This document shows positions 12,801-21,859 of a stretch of DNA of 64,000 nt, one piece after another. Origin of the DNA: Calamus simplicifolius (Eukaryota; Streptophyta; Magnoliopsida; Arecales; Arecaceae); assembly GCA_900491605.1 (NCBI GenBank), contig UESW01004421.1, positions 478,933 through 542,932 of the forward strand, given 5' to 3'. The number at the start of each line of letters is the position of its first letter. The first letter of the stretch is position 1. A program made the position numbers and the translations under genes. Under the pieces are notes generated by a model. It saw only the letters and a list, made by a program, of their open reading frames with translations, ran no database searches and had not been told where the DNA came from.

Positions 12801-15800
12801 GCTGATGGCCTCGAGGGAGGCCGCGAGATATAGAAAAAGCTCCTCCCCGCTTCTTGGCTTGGACAACAGTGGGGGAGTGGATAAAAATTTCTTCAGCTCC
12901 TCGAAGGCCTCCTGGCATTCCTTCGTCCACTCAAAGTTGTTGATCTTGCGCAATGCCTTGAAGAAAGGTAGACACCTTTCTGTCGATTTGGACAAAAAAT
13001 GGCTCAAAGCTGCTACTCTCCCAATCAGACGTTGCACCTCCTTTTTGTTAGCTGGGGGCCTTATGTCCAGAATGGCTCGAATCTTGTCGGGGTTGGCTTC
13101 GATTCCCCGTTGCGTCACCATGAAGCCTAGGAACTTGCCTGCTGTAACCCCGAAGGCACACTTACGGGGGTTCAGCCTTATCTGGTATCGGCAGAGGTTG
13201 CCGAAGGTCTCAGCTAGGTCGGCAACGTGGTCGGCAACTCGGACGCCCTTGGTCAGCATGTCGTCCACATGTACCTCCATATTACGCCCGATCTGCTCCT
13301 CGAAGACCTTGTTCATCAACCTCTGGTAGGTGGCCCCCGCATTCTTCAACCCAAATGGCATCACCTTGTAGCAGTATATCCTCTTCTCGGTTATAAAGGA
13401 GGTCGCCTCCTCGTCGGCCGGGTCCATCTTGATATGGTTGTAGCCCGAGAAAGCATCCATAAAGCTGAGGGTCTCGCGGCCGGATGTAGCGTCCACCAAC
13501 TGGTCGATTCTAGGCAGCGGAAAGCTGTCCTTGGGGCACGCTTTGTTAAGGTCGGTGAAGTCCATGCACATTCTCCAACTCCCACTGACCTTGCAGACCA
13601 TAACGATATTTGCCAGCCAATCAGGGTAGTGCACCTCGCAAATGTAGCCGGCCATCACCAACTTGCGTACCTCCTCGTCCATAGCCTTCTGCCTGTCTGG
13701 AGCGAAGCTCCTCTTCTTTTGCCGAACGGGTCGGCACTCTGGCTTGATATTAAGCTGGTGGGTGATTACCTCCTCCGGGATGCTCGGCATATCCGACGTC
13801 GACCACGCGAAGATGTCCACGTTGGCCTGCAAGAAAGCAAGGAGTTGATTACGAGCCTCCCCCGGAAGTAAAGCCCCGATCTGGATTGTCTTTGTCGGGT
13901 CCTTCCCTAGGGGGAAGGCCAACAGATGCTCGGCCGGTTTCCCTCTTCTTTCTGAGTCTCGGGGATCCAACGCTTCTGGTGCAGGTACAGATGCCGCCCC
14001 TGAGGACTGGGGGCCATGTGGTAGCAAAGTGGCGGCGGGTTCTGCTCCCCCGCATCTCCCCGACTCCTTCGCTGGTGGAAAACCTCACGAGGAGTCTTTT
14101 GGTGGAGATGACAGCGTCCAGGAGGTTAAGTTCGGGCCTTCTGAGGATGGCGTTGTAAGCAAGGGGCATCCGGACCACGAGGAAGCTCATAAATACCGTG
14201 CTTTGACGTGGGGGTGTGCCGGCCGTGACAGGGAGAGTGATCTCTCCCTCGACCTTCACAGAATCACTAGTAAAACCCATCAGGTGTGTGGCCACGGGCC
14301 AAAGTGACTCGGGAGATAGGTCCATACGAACAAAGGCGTCATAAGTCAACACGTCCACTGAGCTTCCACTATCAACCGGAATTCTTTTTATAGGATGCTT
14401 AGCGATCGTCATGGACACGACGATGCTGTCATCATTTTTGTTAACCATCCCCTCTAGGTCCCTTTTAAAAAAAGGGATTATAGAATCTAACTCTCCCTCC
14501 CCCTCGGCCTCTTGGACGGGCCGCCTGCCCCCCAGGAGATTATCAGTGGCGGAGGCGCCGATGGGCTAGGGGCACTCGGGTTGTTCCTCTGAACGAATTT
14601 TCCTAGGTGGCCCCACTGGATAAGATCCTCTATCGCCTTCTTCAGCTGGCGATAATTGTCGGTGTCATGGCCGTGGTCCCGATGGTAGCGGCAGTACAGG
14701 TTCTTGTTGCGGGGGGTCTTCGGGTTCAGCAAAGGAGGGCATGGTAGGTACGACTCGCCTTCGATCTTCAGCAAGATGTGGGAGATGGGAGCAAGCAGGG
14801 GGGTGAACGGGTCGTCACTCGGCACGGGAGCCTGAGGACGGTTGTCTGGTCGGCGAGAAGGCTCGGGCCTCCTGGGACGAACTTCAGCGGGCTCTGGACG
14901 GGCCGGCTTCTTGGTGGTGCTTTCGTTAGCCTCGCGCCGAAAAGAGTCGGCCTCGTCGGCGCGGATGTACTTTTGAGCCCGGCTCAAGAGCTCGACGTAG
15001 GAGCCGAGCGACTTCTTGTCAAGGGAATATGCGAAGCGGGAGGGCCGGAGCCCCCGCTTCAAGGCCAAGGTGGCCACGGAGTCCTCGAGGTTGTAGACCT
15101 CTAGGGCTGCTTTTTTGAACCGGGCAACGTAGTCCCGCAGGGACTCGCCACCCTTCTGCTGGACGGAGAAAAGATTGTCCGCCACTCTCTGAATCTTCCG
15201 ACAGGCATTGAAATGGGCCAGGAAGGCCCTCTCCAGCTGGCAGAAGGAGTTAATACTCCGCGGAGGCAGACAGGAGTACCAGGCTCGAGCAGCTTTCTTC
15301 AAGGTAGCAGGGAAGGCAATACAGAGGAGTGAGTCGGTTGCCCCTTGGACCTGCATAAGGACCTTGTAGCTCTCCAAATGGTCCAGTGGATCGATAGTTC
15401 CGTCATACGGGTCTAGCTGAAGAAGACGGAACCAGGTTGATATCGGTTCCTCCATGATGCGGCAGGACAGCGGCGGCTGGCTATCATAGTCCGCCTCTGG
15501 CGGATTGGTAATTCGGCGACTGAGCTCCTTTAGCCGCTGATTGTACTCGTCGAGCCGGCACTCAGCCCGGCGGGCGATTCGGCCGTCGAAGAACCCCTCC
15601 CTTGAGGATTCCGAGGAGGGGGAAGAATGCCGGTGATGCTGACGGGGGCGCTCCGCCTCCCTCCCGTGCCGCCGCTTGGGAGAAGCACTGGCGTGCCGAG
15701 AGGGCGACCGGGGCCTCTTGGAGGCCTCCCGGCGGTGAGGCCTGGGCGAAGCACGGCGGTGGCGAGTTTCTTGGGCAGAAGACCTCCCTCGAGAAGAGTG

Positions 15801-18577
15801 TTGGCTGGGTTAGACCACTCCTGGGACTGACGGGAGTGGCTCCGGTTGCTGCACGGCCGCCGGTTGCTGCTGCAAAACTCTGACCGCCGCTACCAAAGAC
15901 TGAACTTGCATGAAAAGGGCGGCTAGCCGGTCTTCTTGAAGCTGCTGCAGTGGTGGTGCAGGGACATCGGCTGGGGGAACGAAGGGGCCAACCACCAGCG
16001 GATCAGCCCCCTGATGCTATCCCCCAACATGACTGGTGGAGACCTAGGCACGGGTCATCACCATTGTTTGAGAGCTCAAGGAAAGAAAAGTTGTCGCTGA
16101 CATGTTTGAAGCTTTTCTCTTTAAGCCCCCTTCCTGGCGCGCCAATCTGTTGACGCCAAGTCACCTTCCTTTAACGCTAAGAAAACGAAGATCTCCCTCG
16201 CCGGGCTCCTGTAAGAAAAGTCCCCGAAGACCGGATGCTCCGGTGGGGACCCTCTGACGCTCAAGTCAGTCACTCGGGCACAAACAAGAGTTAACTAGCA
16301 TATATGAGTTAGAGAGCTAGAGTTCAAGATCTTTCTCTCGTTTTATGTGTTGGCTTTTATACCTGTCCGACGATCTCTCTTTTCTTGATTCCAGAAGGTT
16401 GCTGACTTCGAGATGCTTTTGTCCACTAATGGACGAAAAGTAAGGCTGACAGTGACGGGTCGCAACCACCTGTCAGAGGTATCCCTCCTCGCCTGCCACC
16501 TGCCGAGTGCGGCGCTGCCGGTGGCAGGCGAATATGGTTGCGTCTGGCGTGCACCGTTACGGGGTAAGGTCACGCGCTGTTGCAAGCGAGTTGTGGGTCA
16601 CGTGGCCGTTGCAGGTGGTTGGTGGGCCACGTGAGCATGTCAGGTGGCTTGAGGCAGCGGGTTGCCAGCCCTGGTGGCCAGACCAAGATGGAGGCTCGAG
16701 GCCGAGGCCGACGCCTGAGGCCGAAGCTCGAGGTCGACGGCTGAGGTCGAGGCCGAAGCTCGAGACCGATGCCGACGCCCGAGGCCGATGCCGACGCCCG
16801 AGGCCGAGGTTGGGCTCTGTCAGTTTACCATTTGCCTACCGTTTACTTTGACGATGATGAATCAGCCACATCAAATCTTTTTCCTAGAGATCAAAGATTA
16901 CATTATTTGGTGGGAGATATATCCCAATGATTAAAGATTTCTGGACAATCATGACTAATCTGTTTGCTATGCTATAGGAATTTAAGATCATTAAGCATGT
17001 AATACTAGAATTATTCTTAATATATTTTGCAACAACCACGATAATTTTTCATTAGTTCATATTATTTATTATTATAATATTTATATTAAATTATAATATT
17101 ATTTTTATAATTTATATTATCATATAATGTTATATTATAATTATAATTGAATTATAATTACATTATAATTACATTATATTATTAGTAAAGTTGTACTTGA
17201 CTACATTCGAAAGTAGCCAAGTTTAAGATTCAGTTATCTTCCTTACCCTTACATCTACATAAATCCCGAAGCTACTTCATCTTTTTCATTTTTTCTATCT
17301 TTAAAATTTGTTAACTGTGTGGATTTAAGGACGGAGAAAGTGATAGAATCTAAATTTAACTCCATTCGACCTTTTATTACTATATCATACTATAATATCA
17401 TATAATATTATAATTATTAGAACATTATAATTATAATATTAAAATATAATAATTTTATATTATTATTATAATATAATCTTATAATATTGAATTATATAAT
17501 ATTAATATGAAAATAATATCAAATGCCCTTTTTAATAGATATAGAGTATTTAGTCCTCAAATCTTATCTTAAAGTTATTGTTGGAGGATGATTTCGGATA
17601 CCAATCCTCAAGGATGGAATAAGGGTCACTAAATTGGACAGTGATTATAAAAGTGGGGTTGATCCATGATCACGATCATATAGGATCATTGAGTTGCAAC
17701 TAAATGCAGTGATTCCATCCCCAATGATCAATGATCACAGATTCCATAACCATCTTTGAGAGTGGGTATCCAATTCAATGAGGCATATGTGACTATTAAT
17801 TACTCTGTTCCATCATTGTCATATCTTAATATCATGACTCAAAGCGAATGCAACACAACCCTTTGTCGCTAGCAGCTTCTAGTCCACTTATCATTTCACT
17901 GAGAACTGAAGAAGACCAGATACATAATCTAGCATAAATCTCCACTGGGATGTCCTGCCGCACTGATCTGAGACCTACCTTTAGCGTGGAACAAGAAAAG
18001 AAATCTTCATTTAACCAGCTTCTAAAACATTCAGCAGACAAATCGAGCGCTTTCAATAATTAAAACAGCGGATTCTTGATTGTTAAAATAATAAAAAAAA
18101 AAGTAGCAAACTTTTGGAGAACTGAAGAAGATATTTAGCGAAAGTTTAGACAGCTCGGATCGTCATCATTAGATCAGAAAGTATTTTCAACTCAATAAGA
18201 GCCAATGTACCCAAAATCCCGATTCCAACCACTATATAACCAAAGAGAGAAGGGTTTCGCGAGCTCACGATCGCGTCGGTCGATCCGTCGACGAGCCACC
18301 TGGTGATGTCCCCCTTCTGGAGCTTAAGGACGCTCGACGGAGAAAGCTGGAAGCAGTCGCCCACTCCCAGCCCTCCGCCTGCGGCGGTCGAAACCCTAGC
18401 CCTGTACCCTCCGGCGGCAGCGGCGACGTCTTCCATCCCGGCGGCGATCAAGGACTTCCTTAGAGTTTTCAGGGATCGACAGCTCTCGACAGCGAAGGCT
18501 TTCGGAAGGCTTCGGCTCGGGAGGGCTCCGAGGGTTCGAGCGCCCTTCGTTAGGAAAAGAGAAGAAGGGCTGATCAT
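3819..18577 (-). CDS. Macro-domain protein (ADP-ribose-1''-phosphate processing type), 7 exons
   Basis: Predicted macro-domain enzyme that binds or hydrolyses ADP-ribose derivatives. Exons (- strand): 18577-18269, 7829-7781, 7707-7605, 7497-7403, 7250-7176, 7056-6987, 3885-3819 (TAG). Borders are GT/AG and phases join correctly. Exon 1 has a Ser/Arg/Ala-rich leader that could be an organelle transit peptide, then KLQKGDITRWLVDGSTDAI. Exon 2 continues VNAANERMLGGGGVDG, the ADP-ribose-binding Asn and glycine loop. Later exons give AIHRAAGPEL, CPTGEARIT, VSHVIHTVGP, AFPAISCGVYG and a C-terminal DDLYKVWLESARELL. An internal Met at residue 48 is an alternative start. Intron 1 is about 10.4 kb and contains a gypsy element. 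Two frame breaks lie in homopolymers: AA at 7449-7450 in exon 4 (three expected) and the A run 3869-3875 in exon 7. The protein would be about 255 aa if these are sequence errors. Confidence 0.85.
4015..4675. mobile_element. Harbinger-like MITE in last intron of the macro-domain gene
   Basis: Imperfect terminal inverted repeats: ggtagcttttgatttgcgat at the left, and the reverse of the right end, ggaggcatttggttggtgat, followed by aat in both. TAA flanks the element directly on both sides (4012-4014 and 4676-4678), the PIF/Harbinger target site. The interior is extremely AT-rich (4240-4480) and non-coding. Confidence 0.7.
4680..6986. other. Intron 6 of the macro-domain gene, remainder
   Basis: Intronic sequence between the exons ending at 6987 and beginning at 3885. 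Chance open frames (5243-5458, 5770-6162, 6310-6501, 6710-6898) show no family signature and no splice logic. A T run lies at about 6590-6606. Confidence 0.5.
7959..8033. mobile_element. Left fragment of a DNA transposon split by the gypsy insertion
   Basis: Begins after TTA (7956-7958) with ggggtgtttggtaac, followed by accacggtgatcttagatca. The same kind of start (gggggcatttaataaccc ... ggtgatcttagatcat) begins the uninterrupted relative at 41044. The fragment stops at AATCT (8029-8033), the target duplication of the LTR element, and resumes at 16874. Confidence 0.6.
8034..8765 (-). repeat. Left (3') LTR, lacking its inner end
   Basis: Matches the right LTR from TGTTGACGCCAAGTCACC through about 8600, then enters a GC-rich minisatellite built on gctcgaggccgaggctgac (about 8570-8765). 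The terminal unique stretch seen in the right LTR (16815-16873, ending ...cagccacatca) is missing. The sequence passes directly into the opposite-strand ORF. The inner border is therefore approximate. Confidence 0.75.
8779..9559 (+). CDS. Opposite-strand, intron-containing coiled-coil ORF of the Tat element
   Basis: An ORF antisense to gag-pol, placed between the tandem array and the left LTR. Exon 1 runs 8779-8871 (starts MAQVILPEFQEEL). A 70-bp intron with GTAAGT donor (8872) and TGCAG acceptor (8941) joins in phase 0 to exon 2, 8942-9559 (stop TGA), giving about 236 aa. Most of exon 2 is a strongly charged Ala/Glu/Arg heptad-like coiled coil (REVLDEWEA... RAETAERALEEAE). The C-terminal part, EFKESDRFADELAEA-ADAY-QGF-DA-KKVA, resembles conserved tails in plant transposon-associated proteins. 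Some Tat elements such as Grande are known to carry an antisense gene here. The N-terminus may be incomplete because it abuts the truncated LTR minisatellite. Function is unknown. Confidence 0.7.
9560..9885. other. Element spacer downstream of the opposite-strand ORF
   Basis: Non-coding spacer after the TGA at 9557-9559. It contains 'attaataaaattg' at about 9630-9642 on the + strand, a plausible polyadenylation region for the opposite-strand gene, about 75 bp past its stop. Confidence 0.4.
9888..10620. repeat. Tandem array, 75-bp units preceded by 51-bp variants
   Basis: From 10011 to about 10608 there are eight near-identical units anchored on ttttgggagccgatggtaca at 10011, 10086, 10159, 10234, 10309, 10384, 10459 and 10534. 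Spacing is 75 bp except one 73-bp unit that lost two bases. To the left are about two to three units of 51 bp (gaccgatggaacatcggcc at about 9916 and 9967). Both periods are multiples of three, which keeps several frames open on both strands and makes artefactual proteins. Tandem arrays in the 3' untranslated region are well known in Tat elements. Confidence 0.9.
10743..12117 (-). pseudogene. Retroelement integrase, frameshifted
   Basis: Integrase region of the pol polyprotein. The upstream frame (12117-11185) starts at the end of the second RNase H (YIPRAENASADALPRLAT). It continues through the zinc-binding region (HEGICRSHLG, KKCDSYQRHA) and into the catalytic core, with Asp in WGMDILGPF and in VIDNGWQF. 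Near 11300 the frame shifts, and the C-terminal part is read from 11339 to 10743 (GHPQTNGAAEVTNR carrying the catalytic Glu, then RWMEELLSVLWAYHTTPR and the basic C-terminal domain). DDE residues survive in two frames. The second Cys of the zinc-binding pair, normally CxxC, reads CDSYQRH, so that site is damaged too. Confidence 0.85.
12118..12713 (-). pseudogene. Retroelement tandem RNase H domains, with stops
   Basis: After the RT frame stops at 12714, the same polyprotein continues: an RNase H remnant with RPYFQAHPIVVLTDQPL and FGRLAKWAIKLGEFD, then a second, archaeal-type RNase H readable in 12567-12271 (WILHMDG, GAGLILASPEGEVVEYALRF). It continues past a TAA to ELGAGRLRAFTDSQLISGQV. Several stops interrupt it. 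The dual RNase H arrangement separates Tat elements from most other plant gypsy lineages. Confidence 0.75.
12714..14027 (-). pseudogene. Retroelement reverse transcriptase
   Basis: Long open frame (437 codons) with the Ty3/gypsy RT landmarks in order: PVRQKKRSFAP, SGSWRMCMDFTDLNKACPKD, PLPRIDQLVDATSG, LSFMDAFSGYNHI, MPFGLKNAGATYQRLMN, VHVDDML, GFMVTQRGIEANPDKI. It then begins the RNase H (YYTSKVLYDAETK) before a stop. The catalytic motif is HVDD where plant gypsy elements usually have YVDD, so the aromatic residue before VDD is lost. The frame overlaps the preceding protease frame, which implies a frameshift. Confidence 0.9.
13849..14448 (-). pseudogene. Retroelement aspartic protease
   Basis: Retropepsin-like region with the active-site motif VDSGSSVDVL followed by YNAILRRPEL, the conserved downstream block (usually I-GRP-LN). 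It lies between gag and RT and ends in a different frame from RT, so at least one frameshift separates the two. Function would be to cleave the gag-pol polyprotein. Confidence 0.85.
14487..15995 (-). pseudogene. Retroelement gag, interrupted
   Basis: Capsid-nucleocapsid region. The intact C-terminal part (15455-14487) has the retrotransposon gag fold signature LDPYDGTIDPLDHLESYK, AFPATLKKAARAWY and FLAHFNACRKI. A proline/arginine-rich linker follows, then a zinc-knuckle-like YCRYHRDHGHDTDNY in which the last Cys of the usual pattern is replaced. Upstream, the likely start is near 15995 (MVGPFVPPADVP), with a Gln-rich coiled segment. A TAG in the 15810s and a basic Arg/His/Ser-rich stretch (about 15780-15560) follow before the intact part. 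Confidence 0.8.
16128..16147 (-). other. Putative primer-binding region of the LTR element
   Basis: Directly inside the right (5') LTR on the - strand, after ...GTCAACA, the sequence reads GATTGGCGCGCCAGGAAGGG. A TTGGCGCGCCAGG-type sequence two bases in from the LTR is where the minus-strand primer tRNA should anneal. I did not assign the tRNA species. Confidence 0.55.
16148..16873 (-). repeat. Right (5') LTR, complete
   Basis: 726 bp beginning TGTTGACG and ending CACATCA on the + strand, with AATCT immediately after. It contains a GC-rich minisatellite (about 16685-16812; gaggccgatgccgacgccc units) and then a unique terminal 60 bp that the left LTR lacks. Aligned to the left LTR, it shows many scattered substitutions. 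Confidence 0.9.
16879..17760. mobile_element. Right part of the split DNA transposon
   Basis: Continues the element that starts at 7959 after removal of the LTR element: attacattatttggtgggag, AT-rich stretches, then ttgttggaggatgatttcgg and tgatccatgatcacgatcat. The same blocks end the related copy at 41044-41855. The exact right end is unclear, because its terminal repeat is diverged. It also holds a palindromic segment at 17195-17224. Confidence 0.55.
17195..17373. repeat. Palindrome-ended repeat, copy 1
   Basis: Starts with the near-palindrome acttgactacattcgaaagt followed by agccaagttt and ends with aaatttaactccattcgacc. Two other copies occur at 26417 and 42568. Non-coding, in AT-rich surroundings. 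Confidence 0.5.
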
Positions 18578-20763
18578 TCGGGCACGCCAAACCAGAAGGA
18601 TCGGCCTGTCGAGCGCTTCGACAAAGCTATCATGCCCATTTTTTTACGGGTACATCGTTGATCACCGTCCAATTGCGATATTACGATCATTCATCGTATC
18701 GGAAGTCGTCTCCAGCGTCCAATAGGTGTACCACAATATGCCCCTTTGATGGTTCCTAAACTGTTGATCTATTTTTGCTAGGTAATTGAAGAAAATGCCT
18801 TAAATTCGTTTTAAGAGGGCTGATGAGTCACAAATCAAGTATTTGTACCCTTGAAAGTTATTAAACTGTGAAGTGTTATCGACTTGGCAAGTTCAAAGTT
18901 TTGATTAAGTATACACCAGCATTTCATTCCTTTATTTCTTCTATATTTTTATCGAAATAAAGTAGTCGATGAGTAAAATAAGCTTTGATTATATTTTGGC
19001 ATCTATGTCATTTTGGTCAACTACAAAACAATAGAGTAATCCAGTTGATCCCCACCATGATGATGACCCTCCCTCCTTTTCTTCAAAAAAGAAATCATGC
19101 CGATCCTCTTAAATCAATAGGCAACTACTCTTTGAGTCGTGAGAAGCAAATTTGGTGCACTGCCATTAAATACGAAATGATCATTTTAAATATTTAGAGG
19201 ACCATGCTTATATGAAGAATGTCTTTTTGCTTCATGCTCTAGATTACCTACTAGTTTCCTTTACAACTAATAGTTTGGTCAAGCTTTTTTTATTTTCAAA
19301 TTTTTCTATAAAAACTAGTCATTGGTGAACCAAAGTCATTGATGCCAATTAGTCAACATTCATTGATTTTACCAGCTGCATTGTTTAGTCAACCTACTAT
19401 TATGATTAGATTAAAAGAAGTCAGATAAAAGCAAGCTTTAATGTAAAAGAAATTGACCAAAGAAAAGGGTGTCGCTCTTTATTGTGCAAATAAAGAAAAT
19501 TTCTTAGCATAAAACTGCATGATCTTAGATAATTACCAGTGAGGATAAAACAGCCATCCTTTTATGTTTGATCATATTTATTCGGCATGATTTGAAAGAG
19601 TATGGTGAACAATTAGACCCCTCTCACGAATTACCTTCTAGACTTCTCCACATTAATAATTTTTAGTATTACTTAAATCAATTAAGAGCTTAATGGAATG
19701 AAACGTTGCCTTCAATCAAAATCTAAGGCCAGCCGCATCAACTTATCGCACCAACTCTTAATCAGAGTTGTCAATTTGAATCCAAACATCCCATGTTACC
19801 GGTCGGATGACTTTCTCTCCTAGACGATAGAAAAACCCAACCACCAAGCCATTCACGGCTAGTCATGCCCTGCCAGTCTCCTTAAACCTTATGAGTGCAT
19901 CTTGCTAGCAGAGTAGAAAGCTTGGAAGGCTCATATCTCCCTAATTTGAGGCCAACATCAGTCTGAACTTTGTGCATCTTGGTCTTTGTTGATAAATCTT
20001 GAATTAGTAATCTTGTTGGGATCGGATTGGTGCATAGCGATGCTATCGATCCACCATATATCAAGATTTATTTGATAAGTATGCAATGTAGACTCAAATA
20101 AAATTCAGATTTGATTAGCATTCGACCCAAAAGCCATAATTAAACAATTCTGCTGCACAAACCAGTTAGGTCAGGCCTCAAACCTTTTCCCTAAAGCTAA
20201 ATAGTGTCTTTAAAAAAGGTTTCTTGTCCTAATCACAAGATCTAGAAAAAGAAAGAAACAATAACAAAACCTTCATTTTAAACTAATTGGAATAAGGTAT
20301 AAAAATCTTTTTTCTCCACTGAATTCGATTTTGAGAAGATTCCTAGAAAAAAAAGGTAATATAATAATAATAATAAAACAATATTGGTGCAAATAACAAA
20401 TTGCTTATTTTTTATTGGAGAACAACCAGATACAAGAATTACGTTTCAAACAGACATAGCAAACATTATACATCTCTGTAATTGATACCCCCATCCTTCA
20501 CACAATCACATATCGTGTTGACTGTTGAGGACTCCTATGCTATACACCCAAGGCCTTGATTTTTTTTAAACTCCACAAGGCATTCAATCTAAATTGCCAA
20601 CAAGAAGCAAACTCAACCTCTATAACTACCACATTTAGGACTTAGGCCTTCTCAGCGGGCGCTAATAAAGCCACCTCAGCATTCAACCAGGCCCAAACCT
20701 CTCCAAGGAGAGGCTTCCCTCCCTGACCTCAGACCCTTGGAACGATCTCTCACAAGGCGAGGC
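18578..20763. other. Spacer between the expansin 3' end and the macro-domain gene
   Basis: Contains the upstream region of the macro-domain gene (from 18578) and the 3' flank of the expansin gene. No other coding exon was recognised. Small open frames at 18985-19197, 19882-20064 and the + strand 20737-21102 lack family signatures or are shadows of the expansin exon. Confidence 0.5.
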
Positions 20764-21749
20764 CTAGAACTGGCCTCCCTCGAAGGTCTGGCCGAACTGC
20801 CAGCCGGCCGGCACGACGTCATTGCTGGTGACGGTCCTTCCGTCGCTGGTGGTGACCTGGAAGGAGAGGCTCTGGCCGTCGAGGTAGGCATTGCTCTGCC
20901 AGTTCTGGCCCCAGTTCCGCGACATGGCCTGCCACCCGGTCTTCGACCCCTTGATGGACACCGTATGCACGTCGCCAGCCCCGGCGACGTTGCTGATGAG
21001 CACCAAGTTGAAGTAGGAGTGGCCATTGACGGTGAACCTTATCCCTCCCTTCTTCACACAGGGGACCCTGCACCATATAACCAAGTAGTTGTTCATAAGT
21101 AAAAGTCGCCTCCTGAAGTAGCCATATATGATCTAGACTTTGAGCTGCGAGTTGGAAGGCTGCAGGTTGTGTGAGGCTCACCGGCGGAAGGAGATGGGGA
21201 CGATGCCGGCCCGGTACTGCGCAATTTGGAGGAAGGCAGGCTCGGCGAGGTCGAAGTGCCTCAGGGGAGGGTTGCACCACCCGCCGTTGTCGTTGGGGAG
21301 GGCGTTGTTCGGGGGGCAGAAGTTGGTGGCGGTGACAATGATGGAGCCCTGGTGGCACCACTGGGGGTCGTCGGCGCACCGCATCTCGTAGCACGAGCCA
21401 CAGCTGAGCCCGTCGTTGAAGAGAGCGGTGCTAAGGGCCGCGGTGTTGGTCCCATAGCCCTGGCTGTAGAGGTTGCCATACCCGCAGGCCCCTCCTGCAG
21501 CGAAAACCAATTTGTACCAATGAGAAGAAGTCGGCAAGTAGCTAACAGAGTACGTACGTCAAGTCTAGCTAGAAAACAAATAAACTCACCCATTGTGCCG
21601 GAGGCGTCGCCGCCGCCGTAGAACGTGGCGTGCGCGCTCTGCCATCCGGAGTCCCCGAAGGCTTGCGATGCCAAGAAGCACAAGGAAGAGAAGAAGAAGG
21701 AGAGGGCGGCAATATTAATGGAGACTAGGGAGCACTTTGGGGATGCCAT
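20764..21749 (-). CDS. Alpha-expansin, 3 exons, intact
   Basis: Secreted cell-wall loosening protein acting on cellulose-xyloglucan contacts. Exons (- strand): 21749-21590, 21494-21182, 21067-20764, all with GT/AG borders and matching phases, giving 258 aa as usual for the family. The first ~30 residues are a hydrophobic signal peptide (LSFFFSSLCFLASQAFG). The GH45-like domain follows, with [20 protein letters not shown], Cys-rich DGLSCGSCYEMRC, TATNFCPPN and the alpha-type GGWCNPPLRHFDL; HFD is near residues 133-135. The C-terminal binding domain (CBM63) shows VPCVKKGGIRFTVNG and Trp-rich GWQAMSRNWGQNWQS, and the protein ends GQTFEGGQF. A TATA box lies 89 bp upstream of the ATG. No frame damage. 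Confidence 0.96.
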
Positions 21750-21837
21750 TGGGGAGGGCTACAAGGGGATCGATGGGAGAGGAAGAGAGGAGAAGTTGTA
21801 GTGTTTGTTGCTTGGTTAAGGGGGAGGGAGGTGAGCC

Positions 21838-21845
21838 TATTTATA
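21838..21845 (-). promoter_or_regulatory. TATA box of the expansin gene
   Basis: TATAAATA on the - strand (in CTATAAATAGG), 89 bp upstream of the ATG at 21749. The distance suits a TATA box plus a short 5' UTR rich in CT. Confidence 0.7.
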
Positions 21846-21859
21846 GGGGGGAGAGGAGA

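Larger units (their letters stand above)
8034..16873 (-). mobile_element. Ty3/gypsy LTR retrotransposon, Tat-like lineage, degenerate
   Basis: An 8,840-bp element in intron 1 of the macro-domain gene, in the same orientation as that gene. LTR ends are TGTTGACG...ACATCA on the + strand, and the element is flanked by the perfect 5-bp duplication AATCT (8029-8033, 16874-16878). Order on the - strand: right LTR, primer-binding region, gag, protease, reverse transcriptase, RNase H, a second RNase H, integrase, tandem array, opposite-strand ORF, left LTR. The second (archaeal-type) RNase H and long variable 3' region fit the Tat lineage. Stops and frameshifts occur in gag, between protease and RT, after RT and inside integrase, so it is non-autonomous now. 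By eye the LTRs differ at roughly 15-20 of the first 200 positions, so the insertion is not recent. Confidence 0.92.

Noticed and set aside
13227..13871. 214-aa + strand frame
   Set aside because: Antisense shadow of the reverse transcriptase; no independent signature.
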